Notes: generated by a model not told the origin, from the letters alone. A stretch of 64,000 nucleotides of DNA from Pedobacter sp. BMA (GCF_001027745.1 NZ_LECU01000002.1:124001-188000), one strand, 5' to 3'; counted from the stretch's first letter, positions 35,127 through 45,303 are shown. Program-made: numbers and translations.

Positions 35127-36712
35127 AGCGTTTTGCAAAACTCATCCAGCAGCTCGAACTGAGCAATAAAACCAACGATAAAATCGCAGCATTGGTAGAC
35201 TACTTCAATTATGCTGACGATAAAGATAAGATATGGGTCATTGCCTTGTTCACGGGGAAGAAACCCCGGCGACCAATTAAATCTGCATTGATAAAATATT
35301 GGGCAATTGAAATCACACAAACGCCCGAATGGCTATTCTCCGAAAGTTATTCCAATGTTGGCGACTTAAGCGAGACAATTGCTTTACTCCTGCCTCCTGC
35401 TGAAAATACATCCGATTTTCAATTGCATAAATGGATTGAAGATTTGCATGATCTGGAGGGAAAAGATGATGAAGCAAAAAAAGCATTTATCTTAAATGCC
35501 TGGAACACACTCGAAACCCAGGAAAGGTTCATCTTCAATAAATTAATCTCAGGAAATTTCAGGATTGGCGTGTCAAATAAAATGCTGGTAAATGCCCTGG
35601 CAAAACAAAGCAATCTGGATAGCGCACAAATCATGCATAGCATCATGGGCAAATGGAACCCATATGAAATTACTTTCAGCGAGCTTATTAATGGAGTTCA
35701 TGTAAATACAGATAATTCCTGGCCCTACCCTTTTTGTTTAGCCTATGCTTTAGAGCAAGAACCCGAAAAACTAGGTGATATTTCCGATTGGCAGGCAGAA
35801 TGGAAATGGGACGGCATAAGGGGACAAATTGTAAAACGTAATGGCGAGTTATTTATATGGTCGAGAGGTGAAGAGCTGGTTACTGAACAGTTTCCTGAAT
35901 TGCACTTTCTAACAGATGTTTTACCCGATGGAGTGGTTCTGGACGGAGAGATACTCGCCGTACAGGATAAACAGGTCTTATCATTCAGTACCTTACAGCA
36001 ACGTTTAAACAGAAAAAGCATTAGTAAAAAACAATTGGAAGAAGCGCCAATAGGCTTTTTTGTTTATGATATCCTGGAATATGAAACTGTTGATTTCCGG
36101 GAACAGCCCCTTAGTGAAAGAAGAAAAATTCTGGAACAGCTAATTGGCAGCTTAGCAGAAAGTGCAGTGATTCTCTCACCGGTGATATCCTGTAAGAACT
36201 GGGATGAATTAGCAGAGCAAAGGAAAACATCACGCGAGATCAATAGCGAGGGAATTATGCTTAAAAAATTAAGCTCCCATTATCACAGTGGCCGTAAGCG
36301 TGGCGATTGGTGGAAATGGAAGGTAAATCCCTATACCGTTGATGCAGTAATGATTTATGCTCAGAAAGGGAGCGGCCGCAGGGCAAATTTCTTTACTGAT
36401 TACACTTTCGCTGTGCGCGATGGGGAAAATCTGGTTACCATAGCAAAAGCATATTCAGGCTTAACAGATAAAGAAATTAAGGAGGTCAATTCCTTTGTAA
36501 CCAAAAATGCAATCGAAAAATTCGGTCCGGTTAGAACCGTTAAGCCTGAACTGGTTTTCGAAATTGCATTTGAAGGGATCGCAGAAAGTAAGCGTCATAA
36601 AGCCGGATTAGCACTTCGCTTTCCGAGAATTTTGCGTTGGAGAAAAGATAAAAAAGCTGCCGAGATCAATACATTGGAAGACTTGAGGCAATTGCTGGAA
36701 TCCACATTATAA
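35123..36712 (+). CDS. ATP-dependent DNA ligase (repair-associated)
   Basis: The 529-residue protein has an N-terminal DNA-binding domain (about 1-200), the adenylation domain with the nucleophilic lysine K228 in EWKWDGIRG, and an OB domain near the C-terminus (about 410-525), with motif EGIMLKKLSSHY and WWKWKVNPY between. It seals nicks in DNA using ATP, distinct from the NAD-dependent LigA. It is translationally coupled to the exonuclease and followed after 64 bases by the helicase gene. Confidence 0.95.
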   Translation: MKRFAKLIQQLELSNKTNDKIAALVDYFNYADDKDKIWVIALFTGKKPRRPIKSALIKYWAIEITQTPEWLFSESYSNVGDLSETIALLLPPAENTSDFQLHKWIEDLHDLEGKDDEAKKAFILNAWNTLETQERFIFNKLISGNFRIGVSNKMLVNALAKQSNLDSAQIMHSIMGKWNPYEITFSELINGVHVNTDNSWPYPFCLAYALEQEPEKLGDISDWQAEWKWDGIRGQIVKRNGELFIWSRGEELVTEQFPELHFLTDVLPDGVVLDGEILAVQDKQVLSFSTLQQRLNRKSISKKQLEEAPIGFFVYDILEYETVDFREQPLSERRKILEQLIGSLAESAVILSPVISCKNWDELAEQRKTSREINSEGIMLKKLSSHYHSGRKRGDWWKWKVNPYTVDAVMIYAQKGSGRRANFFTDYTFAVRDGENLVTIAKAYSGLTDKEIKEVNSFVTKNAIEKFGPVRTVKPELVFEIAFEGIAESKRHKAGLALRFPRILRWRKDKKAAEINTLEDLRQLLESTL

Positions 36713-36776
36713 TCTCCATCCTCACCCCTCACAATTACAATAAGATTAATAAATATCAATAAATTTCTTCCCGTAT

Positions 36777-39254
36777 ATGGATCAAACGAAAACCAAAGGC
36801 TATAAAACAGTTAAGCAGTGGCTTAAAGCCAATGGTCGTAAACCGTTTAAATTTCAGGAAGATGCCTGGCAGAATTATCTCAACGGCTACAGCGGACTGG
36901 TAAATGCGCCAACTGGTTTCGGTAAAACGTTCTCTTTGTTTCTGGCTGTAGTGATAGAAGCCTTAAATGCTTCTGAAGCCAGCAATAAGAAGGCGAAAGA
37001 CCGGCTTCAACTGATCTGGATTACCCCTCTCCGTTCACTGGCCAAAGATATTGCCAGGGCCATGCGGGAAACATTGCTGGAAATTGAATTGGATTGGCAC
37101 GTTGGAGTAAGAAACGGAGATACTTCTCAGGCCGAAAAGGTACAGCAAAAAAAGTCTATGCCCGAAATCTTATTGATTACCCCTGAAAGTTTACATCTGT
37201 TACTGGCCCAAAAAGGATCCTCAACACTGTTTAAAAATCTAAAATGTATTGTTGCTGATGAGTGGCACGAGCTATTGGGGAGTAAACGTGGTGTACTTGT
37301 TGAACTTGCCGTATCGAGAATCAAAGGCCTGCAGAAACTTGAAAAAAATCAGTTTTTAAGGGTTTGGGGAATTTCAGCAACAATTGGAAATATAGAAGAA
37401 GCTTTAGAGGTATTGGAGCCGGATACTACAGCCCAACGGATTATTGTAAAAGCCGATCTTGAAAAAAAAATCCAGATAAAATCAATCCTTCCTGATGATA
37501 TTGAAACATTACCCTGGGCCGGGCATCTGGGTTTAAAGCTTGCCTACAAATTATTACCGATTATTGAAAAAAGCAAAACCACGTTAATTTTTATCAATAC
37601 CCGCGGGCAATCAGAAATGTGGTATCAGCATTTGCTCAATCTCGAGCCTGAGCTGGCAGGACGAATTGCCATTCACCACGGTTCTATCGACTTCGAGTTG
37701 CGCAACTGGATTGAAGATGCGCTACACACCGGAGCGCTTAAAGCTGTTATTGCAACATCATCTTTAGATCTGGGTGTCGATTTTAAACCGGTAGATACGG
37801 TTGTGCAGGTAGGTTCGCCGAAAGGAGTAGCCCGGTTTCTTCAGCGTGCCGGTCGTTCTGGTCACTCCCCTCACGAAGTTTCAAAAATATACTTCTTACC
37901 CACACATGCTTTAGAACTGGTAGAAGCAGCTGCCATTAAAGAAGCAGCCGTAACCAATAATATCGAAAGCCGCGAACCATTTATCATGACTTTCGATACA
38001 CTGGTACAATATCTGGTAACCCTGGCCATTGGTGATGGGTTTGACGACAAAGTGATTTATGAGGAGATCCGGAATACACATGCATTCAGGCTTATTCTAC
38101 CTGAAGAATGGACATGGGTGATGCAATTTATCACTTCAGGTGGCGATAGTTTAAGCGCTTACAATGAATTTAAAAAGGTTACCAAAGATGATGATGGACT
38201 TTGGAAAGTAAAAAGCCGGCAACTGGCCATGCGACACCGGTTGCACATTGGCACAATTGTTAGTGATGCCATGCTCAAAGTAAAGTTTCTCTCCGGAGGC
38301 TACATTGGTATGGTTGAGGAATATTTTGTTACGCGTTTAAAAGCAGGCGATAATTTTCGGCTTGCCGGGAGGGTACTCGAATTTGTACAGGTAAAAGACA
38401 TGACTGTAATCGTTAGGGTGAGCAAACAGAAAAATGCTATATCCCCGAGCTGGAATGGCGGACGTTTGCCCTTATCTTCTAACCTGGGCTCTGTATTACG
38501 AAAAAAATATAATGAAGCATTAGATAAAACCCATCAGGATGAGGAACTGGATTCGGTTTATCCCTTATTCTTATTACAGGAAAAACGTTCGCACGTGCCA
38601 CGCAATGATGAATTACTCATCGAACTGATCAACAATAAGGAGGGCTTCCATTTGTTTGCCTATCCGTTCGAAGGACGTCTGGTACACGAGGTGCTCGCGG
38701 CCCTGGTGGCATACCGGCTAAGTAAACTCTTGCCTATAAGTTTTTCTATAGCCATGAATGATTATGGGTTCGAACTTTTAAGCGACATTGAAATCCCAAT
38801 GGACGATGCTATCGCCTATGATGTGTTTTCCCCAAGAAATCTTACAGAAGATATTACCCTGAGCATAAATTCCACAGAAATGGCCAGGCGAAAATTCCGC
38901 GATATCGCCTGTATTTCAGGCTTGGTGTTTCAAGGGTATCCGGGGAAATATGTAGCCAACAAACACCTCCAGTCATCGGCAGGTTTGTTTTTTAATGTTT
39001 TTAGTGATTATGATAAACATAATTTACTTTTGCGGCAGGCTTACGATGAAGTATTTTATCAGCAACTGGAAGAGCCTCGTTTGGCTTCGGCACTCGAGCG
39101 GATTCAGAATGCTACGATCATTATTACACATCCTAAAAGTTTTACCCCGCTATCATTCCCAATTAAGGTAGACAGTTTACGTGAAAACATGAGCTCAGAA
39201 GAATTGGAACAAAGAATTGTCAGAATGAAAGCAGAGTCTGAAAAGTTTAAATAA
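36777..39254 (+). CDS. Ligase-associated DEXH-box DNA helicase (Lhr-like)
   Basis: The 825-residue protein has Walker A APTGFGKT (K50), the DEXH box DEWH at 161-164, and motif VI QRAGRSGHSP. A winged-helix and Lhr-core-like C-terminal region follows. These enzymes translocate 3' to 5' on DNA and are found with the exonuclease, ligase and phosphoesterase in one repair set. The gap to the phosphoesterase gene is only 16 bases. Confidence 0.94.
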   Translation: MDQTKTKGYKTVKQWLKANGRKPFKFQEDAWQNYLNGYSGLVNAPTGFGKTFSLFLAVVIEALNASEASNKKAKDRLQLIWITPLRSLAKDIARAMRETLLEIELDWHVGVRNGDTSQAEKVQQKKSMPEILLITPESLHLLLAQKGSSTLFKNLKCIVADEWHELLGSKRGVLVELAVSRIKGLQKLEKNQFLRVWGISATIGNIEEALEVLEPDTTAQRIIVKADLEKKIQIKSILPDDIETLPWAGHLGLKLAYKLLPIIEKSKTTLIFINTRGQSEMWYQHLLNLEPELAGRIAIHHGSIDFELRNWIEDALHTGALKAVIATSSLDLGVDFKPVDTVVQVGSPKGVARFLQRAGRSGHSPHEVSKIYFLPTHALELVEAAAIKEAAVTNNIESREPFIMTFDTLVQYLVTLAIGDGFDDKVIYEEIRNTHAFRLILPEEWTWVMQFITSGGDSLSAYNEFKKVTKDDDGLWKVKSRQLAMRHRLHIGTIVSDAMLKVKFLSGGYIGMVEEYFVTRLKAGDNFRLAGRVLEFVQVKDMTVIVRVSKQKNAISPSWNGGRLPLSSNLGSVLRKKYNEALDKTHQDEELDSVYPLFLLQEKRSHVPRNDELLIELINNKEGFHLFAYPFEGRLVHEVLAALVAYRLSKLLPISFSIAMNDYGFELLSDIEIPMDDAIAYDVFSPRNLTEDITLSINSTEMARRKFRDIACISGLVFQGYPGKYVANKHLQSSAGLFFNVFSDYDKHNLLLRQAYDEVFYQQLEEPRLASALERIQNATIIITHPKSFTPLSFPIKVDSLRENMSSEELEQRIVRMKAESEKFK

Positions 39255-39270
39255 TATATAAATCTAATTA

Positions 39271-39909
39271 ATGACCATTATAAGCCACGGTGAAGAACTG
39301 ATTTTAGACAAAGAAAGGGCTTTATATTTACCCCAGCATCAACTTTTAGCCATCAGCGATCTGCACCTCGGTAAATCTGCCCATTTTCGCTCTGCGGGCG
39401 TACAGGTACCTTCAACTATTGCTCAAAATGACCTGTTTCGATTAGGCTTACTTATTGAGAGTTATAAACCTGCTACCTTGCTGATTAACGGTGATATGTT
39501 TCATCATGGTTTGAATAGTGATATTGATGAATTCTCTGAATGGAGAAGACAATACCGCGATGTGAATTTCTTACTGGTCAAAGGAAACCATGATCGTTTG
39601 GCGAATGCAGACTATGCTTTAATGCAGATTGATATTCATGAGCCAAGCTACTGCCTGGGTCCATTTTGTTTTATCCATGATGCACCGATGTGTACCGAAG
39701 AAGAATTATACCCGATAAGCGGACACATCCATCCCGGCGTCACCGTTGTGGGTAAGGCTAAACAAAAACTAAAGTTTCCTTGTTTCTATTTTGGTAGCAG
39801 CTACGCTGTGCTCCCTGCCTTTAGTACTTTCACTGGTCTGTATAATATCTACCCTAAAACAAATGAGCAAATTTTTGCCGTAACCCCAAATCAGGTTGTC
39901 GAAGTTTAA
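39271..39909 (+). CDS. pdeM: Ligase-associated metallophosphoesterase (PdeM-like)
   Basis: The 212-residue protein has the calcineurin-like motifs in order: ISDLHLGKSAHF, NGDMFHHG, KGNHDRL and SGHIHPG. It belongs to the family annotated as the DNA-damage-response phosphoesterase of the ligase set. It ends the repair operon. Its stop codon is part of a hairpin shared with the convergent E2 gene. Confidence 0.92.
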   Translation: MTIISHGEELILDKERALYLPQHQLLAISDLHLGKSAHFRSAGVQVPSTIAQNDLFRLGLLIESYKPATLLINGDMFHHGLNSDIDEFSEWRRQYRDVNFLLVKGNHDRLANADYALMQIDIHEPSYCLGPFCFIHDAPMCTEEELYPISGHIHPGVTVVGKAKQKLKFPCFYFGSSYAVLPAFSTFTGLYNIYPKTNEQIFAVTPNQVVEV

Positions 39910-39935
39910 CAGAGATTTGATTAAATCTCCCTGTT
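39908..39935. other. Hairpin across the ends of convergent pdeM and E2 genes
   Basis: AACAG and AGATTT pair with AAATCT and CTGTT (11 bp with a CC bulge, GATT loop). It covers the last bases of both stop codons, with only 11 bases between the genes. No T-run follows on either strand, so it may be a weak terminator or only a stem in the two 3' ends. Confidence 0.4.
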
Positions 39936-41267
39936 GATGTCCCACGCTTCCAGATAATCTGCTACCCTACGTACAAACATTCCTCCCAGCGATCCGTCTA
40001 CTACCCTGTGATCATAAGATAACGAAAGGAACATCATATGTCGGATTGCAATCACATCGCCCTGTTCAGTTTCCAGTACCGCAGGCTTCTTTTTAATGGC
40101 ACCAACAGCCAGAATAGCCACCTGAGGCTGGTTAATTATCGGTGTACCCATGATATTTCCAAAAGATCCCACATTTGTTAAAGTAAATGTGCCGCCTTGT
40201 GTCTCATCTGGTTTTAGTTTAGAATTGCGTGCCCTGCCTGCAAGGTCATTTACTGCTTTGGTCAACCCTATCAGATTAAGCTGATCTGCATTTCTGATAA
40301 CAGGCACAATCAAATTACCACTTGGTAAGGCAGCCGCAATACCGATATTAATATCGCGCTTTTTAATGATCTGAGTTCCATTAACAGATACATTAACCAT
40401 AGGAAAGTCCTTTATAGCCCTGGCAACTGCTTCAACGAAAATGGGTGTAAAAGTAATCTTTTCATTTTCACGCTTCTCGAAACTGTTTTTTACTTTGTTA
40501 CGCCATAAAACCATGTTGGTTACATCGGCTTCAACAAATGAGGTGACGTGCGGAGAAGTGGTTTTACTCATCACCATATGATCGGCAATCAGTTTACGCA
40601 TCCTGTCCATTTCAATGATTTCATCTCCTCCTGACACTGACGTAGTTGATGCTTTGCCAGGTGCGGGTGTTTGAGCCGGATCTGCTTTATCAGCTACAGG
40701 CGGTACAGGAGGCTGCATTACAACTGTAGCAGAAAGGACAGGCTTATCACTATTCCTGCTGGCAATATAATTCAATAAATCATCTTTATTTAATCTGCCA
40801 TCAGCACCAGAACCCGTTATAGTATCAAGTTCTGCCACCGGAATATTTTCCTGTAAAGCAATACTTTTAACTAAGGGTGAATAAAATCTTTCAGATGATG
40901 TAAAGTCAGCTGGTGTAGCCTCCTCTTCAGCAGCCGGTAATTGTGCAATACCTGGTATGGGTTCAGTTTTTTCCTCAATGTCAGGAGTCTGCTCTGCAGG
41001 GACCTCTTCATTAACTGATTCAGGTCCGTCTGTTTCTATAACTGCAATCACCTCGCCTACCTGTGCTACATCATTTTCATTAAATAATTGTTTTACCAAT
41101 TTACCGGCAACAGGCGATGGAACTTCTGAGTCTACCTTATCGGTAGCAATTTCCAGAATGGTGTCATCTAAATCAATAGAATCGCCGATTTGCTTTACCC
41201 ATTTAATTACAGTTGCCTCTGCAACACTTTCACCCATTTTTGGTAACAATAATTCGTATTGAGCCAT
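39921..41267 (-). CDS. Dihydrolipoamide acyltransferase (E2) of a 2-oxoacid dehydrogenase complex
   Basis: The 448-residue protein has an N-terminal lipoyl domain (about 1-78) with the lipoyl lysine in EIATDKVDSEV (K43), an acidic/proline-rich linker, a peripheral subunit-binding domain (about 130-170, PLVKSIALQENIPV and GADGRLNKDDLL) and the catalytic domain (about 218-448), with the active-site His in SYDHRVVDGS. Motifs such as MRKLIADHMVMSKTTSPHV fit branched-chain or 2-oxoglutarate/pyruvate types; the substrate is not decided. E1 and E3 genes are not adjacent. Confidence 0.93.
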   Translation of the reverse strand: MAQYELLLPKMGESVAEATVIKWVKQIGDSIDLDDTILEIATDKVDSEVPSPVAGKLVKQLFNENDVAQVGEVIAVIETDGPESVNEEVPAEQTPDIEEKTEPIPGIAQLPAAEEEATPADFTSSERFYSPLVKSIALQENIPVAELDTITGSGADGRLNKDDLLNYIASRNSDKPVLSATVVMQPPVPPVADKADPAQTPAPGKASTTSVSGGDEIIEMDRMRKLIADHMVMSKTTSPHVTSFVEADVTNMVLWRNKVKNSFEKRENEKITFTPIFVEAVARAIKDFPMVNVSVNGTQIIKKRDINIGIAAALPSGNLIVPVIRNADQLNLIGLTKAVNDLAGRARNSKLKPDETQGGTFTLTNVGSFGNIMGTPIINQPQVAILAVGAIKKKPAVLETEQGDVIAIRHMMFLSLSYDHRVVDGSLGGMFVRRVADYLEAWDINREI

Positions 41268-41314
41268 ATTAAATTACAGTATTTGGTATTGGTAAGGCTG
41301 TAAAAATACAGTTT

Positions 41315-42568
41315 TTATTCTTTGTGTAAGTCTTCTTTAAGTAGATTTAATAGCATTGCCAAAGCCGAAGAAGCCGAACGCTCGATATTCTGAGTGCGTT
41401 TATTGCTGAAATTAAACACTTTAGCAATTGTTTTATCTTTTGATGAAACTGCAATCCAAACCGTTCCAACAGGTTTGTCATCTGTACCCCCATCTGGCCC
41501 CGCAATTCCACTTACGGCGATCGAATAATCTGTTTTAAATTGTTTAATAGCCCCTTCCGCCATTTCGGTAACCGTTTCTTCACTAACCGCACCGAAAGTA
41601 TCAAGAGTACTTTGTTTAACACCTAAAATTGATTCTTTCAGCTCATAAGCATAGGCTACTGCCCCGCCCCAGAAAACCGATGAACAGCCAGGATGCTGGG
41701 TGATCAGATGCGCAATGTAGCCACCCGTACAGCTCTCTGCTGTTGATAAGGTTAAACCTTCATGCTTCATTATATTAATGATGGCTTTTTCCAAAGGGAT
41801 ATCCTCATCTGCAACTACATACTTCCTTACCCTGGTCATGATTTGTTGGGCATAAAACTCAACTTCAGCTATTAAAATGGCTTCTGGATCACCTTTTGCA
41901 GATAAACGTAACCGCACCTGCCCCAATTTTGGCAGATAAGCAAGCTTAATGTGCACCGGTAAAGCATCCTCAATATCCTCAATTTCTTTGGCAAGGAATG
42001 ACTCACCGATATTAGCCGTAAGAATGGTTTTATGAACAATAAATGGCAACTTAAATCTCGATTTAATCCTGGGCAGAATTTCATCGTCCATCAGATACAT
42101 CATCTCATACGGAACCCCGGGCATCGAAACGAAAATTTTATCGTTTTCTTCAAACCACATGCACGGTGCTGTTCCATTTCTATTTACAATAACTTCGCAG
42201 CCATCCGGAACATCTGCTTGCTGCGCATTGATATCCAAAAGCGGCCGGTTGTATTTTTTGAATATAGAGGTTACCATTTCCATGGCCCCTTCGTCACGTC
42301 GGAAACCCATCCCAAAATACTTTGCCAGGGTCTTTTTGGTAATATCATCTTTTGTCGGGCCCAGGCCACCAGTAATCAGAATAATGTCTGCACGCTTTTC
42401 AGCATCTGCTAAAGTTTGCAGAATGTGCTGTTCATCGTCAGACACTGATGTTACCTGTTTAACAGATACACCAATTAAATTCAGCTGATGAGCCATCCAG
42501 GCAGAATTTGTGTCTACAATCTGGCCTATGAGTATTTCATCGCCAATGGTTATAATTTCGGCTAGCAT
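41315..42568 (-). CDS. cinA: CinA family protein (nicotinamide-nucleotide amidase)
   Basis: The 417-residue protein has an N-terminal molybdopterin-binding-like domain (about 1-170: IITIGDEILIGQIVDTNSAW, TGGLGPTKDDITKK, MPGVPYEM) and a C-terminal CinA amidase domain (about 255-415: LSTAESCTGGYIAHLIT, AVSGIAGPDGGTDDKPVGT). CinA removes the amide from NMN for pyridine nucleotide recycling and was first named for its link to competence. It lies three bases after lptD, so the two may share a transcript. Confidence 0.95.
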   Translation of the reverse strand: MLAEIITIGDEILIGQIVDTNSAWMAHQLNLIGVSVKQVTSVSDDEQHILQTLADAEKRADIILITGGLGPTKDDITKKTLAKYFGMGFRRDEGAMEMVTSIFKKYNRPLLDINAQQADVPDGCEVIVNRNGTAPCMWFEENDKIFVSMPGVPYEMMYLMDDEILPRIKSRFKLPFIVHKTILTANIGESFLAKEIEDIEDALPVHIKLAYLPKLGQVRLRLSAKGDPEAILIAEVEFYAQQIMTRVRKYVVADEDIPLEKAIINIMKHEGLTLSTAESCTGGYIAHLITQHPGCSSVFWGGAVAYAYELKESILGVKQSTLDTFGAVSEETVTEMAEGAIKQFKTDYSIAVSGIAGPDGGTDDKPVGTVWIAVSSKDKTIAKVFNFSNKRTQNIERSASSALAMLLNLLKEDLHKE

Positions 42569-42571
42569 AAA

Positions 42572-45229
42572 TTATTGTAAGGTACTGTAGAAACCTTGTC
42601 TTTTGCTCAGTTTTAAATCCTGCAAAATAGAAGCTTTAACTTTTATCGTTACCGAGTAACTTTTGTAAGCACCGTAAGGCACCCAGTTAACACTCATATC
42701 CCAGCAATGTAAATCCCGGTAAATAGCAAGGTTCATAGGCGTTAAGGCACTTTGTTTGAAGTCATATCCCGAATTAAAGGTCACCTTCCACTTTGGTGTA
42801 AGATTTAAATCCCCGTTAAAATTCAGTGTATTCGATAATGTGGTTGTATTTCCGTCATTACTGTATTGGAAACTATAAGAGAACGAGAAATTCCATGGAA
42901 TATTAAAATCCACAAAAGCGTTTGGATCCCGGCTAATGGCAGCCAGTTGTTCGGATTGAATATCGTTTAGTCCCTTTTTATTTGCCGCATCTCCCAATTT
43001 ATCATTGGCTTCATTTTTTCGCTTTAAAGCTTCCGGGTTCAGGCTATAATCAAACGAGAAACCGAAATTTGCCAGACGTGGAAGAAATTTCCCTGCCTGA
43101 AAGAAATAGCGATCCCTCCTGATCAGTAAACCCGTGCCTAAGGTATCTGGTCCCAATGCATATGGATCCAAAGTACCACTATAGTTGATACCAAGTTTAT
43201 CAGTAAACTGAGAACGACCGCTGAAGCCTATTGTTGATAATTTGTACGAAGTTGCAAGAAAGTTGTAAGAACCGCTAAAGCTAAGCCCTTGTATAATCGG
43301 AATCTTTTTTGAACCAGTACCCGTAGTATCATTTTTCGATTTTACTTTCAACTCTACAGTATTGTCGAGACTAAAACCGATAGAGGCGTTTTTACTCCCA
43401 AATGAACCCGGTTGGGCCATACCTTCAAAGATAGAATAAGTCAGTGGTAAACCATTTGTTCTAATCTGATTACCGGATTGATCTATCGCAGGCAAATAAG
43501 GTCCGGTACCAGGTTGCGTAAAGTCAGGCGAATAACTGAGCGACACACTTGGTGTCATCACATGCCTCATGGCCTGTATCTTCCCGGCCGGGTTAAAGTC
43601 ACGGCGCCCGTATATTTTTGTAGAAAGACTGGTTGACAGGTTATAACTTCCCGCACGTTTGAAACCGCTTAAAGTATCTTGTCGGGAAGTGTACGTCCCA
43701 TCTGCAAAGGAAGTGTACTTTCTTTCAATATGTTGAAAGTTCCAAACCTCATTATAGGTTCCTCCTAAACTAAAGTTCAGGTACTTTAAAGCAGTAAATG
43801 ACATGTTCACCGGAATACTATGCGATACACCACTCCGCAGTCTTTTCAATCCGTCGTTGCTAAAAAGCAAACTGTCGTACGTATCTATCTTATTTGTTCC
43901 CTGTAAACTATATCCAACGGTGATTTTCTGATACCATTTTTGATCGCCTACCCGTTTTTTTGAATCAAAAGGATTAAAGGTCGGAACGTTGAATGTAACT
44001 TCTGGCAGTCGGATTGAAATAGCACCGGTACTAATCGTCTGATCGGTAGATGCTCCTACCGAATAGTTCATCCCATTTGCATACGATTTTGCGTAATTAA
44101 TGCTACTTGAAGTAGTCGCTGTTGCAATTGCTGCCTGGTCATATGTCGTTCCTGCCGCCGTATTTTTATAATAACTGTTACGCCCTGTTGAAACCAGCCT
44201 TACCGAGGCACTAAAAGTAGTACCTGGATTCGCGTTTGCATTCTGATTATGGCTCCAGTTGATGCTGAAGTTTTTGGTTGGATTGGCAAAGGCCTCCGTG
44301 CCTTCCAGTCCGTCTTTAAAGCTGGCGTAGGCCAGATTAATGTTGCCGCTGTATTTATATCTTTTAGTGTAATTACTCAATATACTGGTTTCATAAGAAC
44401 CATTGGTGTATATGGAACCTAGAAGCTTGGCATCCCAATAGTCATTCAAACCAAGATAATACCCTCCCTGCTGTAAGAAGAATCCTCTTGTTGCATCCTC
44501 CCCGGGCGTAGGTAAGATAAAGCCCGACGTTCGTTTATTTGGTTTGGGGAAAAACGCAAATGGCAAACCGAAAAAGGTAGGTACATCTTCAAAAATTAAG
44601 TATACCGGACCTGTGATAATCTGCTTTTCCGTCACTACTCCCTTTGATATCATTAAACCAAAATGTGGATGAGGCAAATTACAGGTACTGTACATTACAT
44701 TTTTAACGTGAAGTTCGTCGTCTATCTGCTTTTTACTCTGCCCTCCGGAAAAGAATCCGCCCTCCTGCTCCGAAAATACACCATAAACTTTAGCGCGTGT
44801 AGTGGTAGAATTATAAAAAATTGAATCGGCAATTGCAGTGCCTTCTGCACCGGATTTGAAAATTGGCCTTCCTGAATATTTTCCTGACTTCGGGTCTTTC
44901 ACCCCACTCGCAAAGATAGTATTGTTCTTTTGGTCATATTTAATATAGGCAGCATCTAATTCAAAATCACCATAAATTACACGGGCATTTCCATATAAGT
45001 AAATGATATTCTTAGCTTTATTCATCCTGATGGAATCGTCAGCTTTATACTCTACCTTCTGATCGAGACTACTGTTGTTCGGCGCAACTTTTTTAGTGGT
45101 ATCCTTTTTAGTTGTGTCTTGTTGAATTACCTGTTGCAATGAAAAGTTAGAAAATGCGTTTGCTTTACCAACAGCATGTGTTAATAAAATGACAGAAATT
45201 AGTAAAATAGAGCTCTTAAGAAGTTTCAA
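42572..45229 (-). CDS. lptD: LPS-assembly protein LptD homolog
   Basis: The 885-residue precursor has a signal peptide (MKLLKSSILLISVILLTHAV, to about residue 25), an OstA/LptA-like N-terminal domain (about 55-190, with YLYGNARVIYGDFELDAAYI and YNSTTTRAKVYGVFS) and the LptD barrel (about 200-885; GLPFAFFPKP, SGFILPTPG). LptD places lipopolysaccharide in the outer leaflet. No ATG fits: the start is TTG at 45229, with an in-frame stop 24 bases upstream. It diverges from two amidase genes. Confidence 0.92.
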   Translation of the reverse strand: MKLLKSSILLISVILLTHAVGKANAFSNFSLQQVIQQDTTKKDTTKKVAPNNSSLDQKVEYKADDSIRMNKAKNIIYLYGNARVIYGDFELDAAYIKYDQKNNTIFASGVKDPKSGKYSGRPIFKSGAEGTAIADSIFYNSTTTRAKVYGVFSEQEGGFFSGGQSKKQIDDELHVKNVMYSTCNLPHPHFGLMISKGVVTEKQIITGPVYLIFEDVPTFFGLPFAFFPKPNKRTSGFILPTPGEDATRGFFLQQGGYYLGLNDYWDAKLLGSIYTNGSYETSILSNYTKRYKYSGNINLAYASFKDGLEGTEAFANPTKNFSINWSHNQNANANPGTTFSASVRLVSTGRNSYYKNTAAGTTYDQAAIATATTSSSINYAKSYANGMNYSVGASTDQTISTGAISIRLPEVTFNVPTFNPFDSKKRVGDQKWYQKITVGYSLQGTNKIDTYDSLLFSNDGLKRLRSGVSHSIPVNMSFTALKYLNFSLGGTYNEVWNFQHIERKYTSFADGTYTSRQDTLSGFKRAGSYNLSTSLSTKIYGRRDFNPAGKIQAMRHVMTPSVSLSYSPDFTQPGTGPYLPAIDQSGNQIRTNGLPLTYSIFEGMAQPGSFGSKNASIGFSLDNTVELKVKSKNDTTGTGSKKIPIIQGLSFSGSYNFLATSYKLSTIGFSGRSQFTDKLGINYSGTLDPYALGPDTLGTGLLIRRDRYFFQAGKFLPRLANFGFSFDYSLNPEALKRKNEANDKLGDAANKKGLNDIQSEQLAAISRDPNAFVDFNIPWNFSFSYSFQYSNDGNTTTLSNTLNFNGDLNLTPKWKVTFNSGYDFKQSALTPMNLAIYRDLHCWDMSVNWVPYGAYKSYSVTIKVKASILQDLKLSKRQGFYSTLQ

Positions 45230-45245
45230 ATTCGTATTTGAATGT

Positions 45246-45253
45246 TATTTTTG
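45246..45253 (+). promoter_or_regulatory. Candidate -7 element of the first amidase gene
   Basis: TATTTTTG matches TAnnTTTG exactly and would start transcription near 45260. This argues for the ATG at 45304 over the in-frame ATG at 45238, which would lie upstream of it. The -33 region (TTTC, spacing 18) is weak. Confidence 0.45.
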
Positions 45254-45303
45254 CACAAATGTTTAATCAAAAACGTTCAAAATTAGTGAAAAATATACCA
45301 TTG

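Noticed and set aside
41297..41315. Small hairpin CTGTA-AAAA-TACAG with T-run between the E2 gene start and cinA end
   Set aside because: The stem has only five pairs and its T-run points on the plus strand, where no gene needs ending.
45238..45303. Longer start for the first amidase
   Set aside because: It lies upstream of the probable -7 element and would put 22 residues before a good signal peptide.
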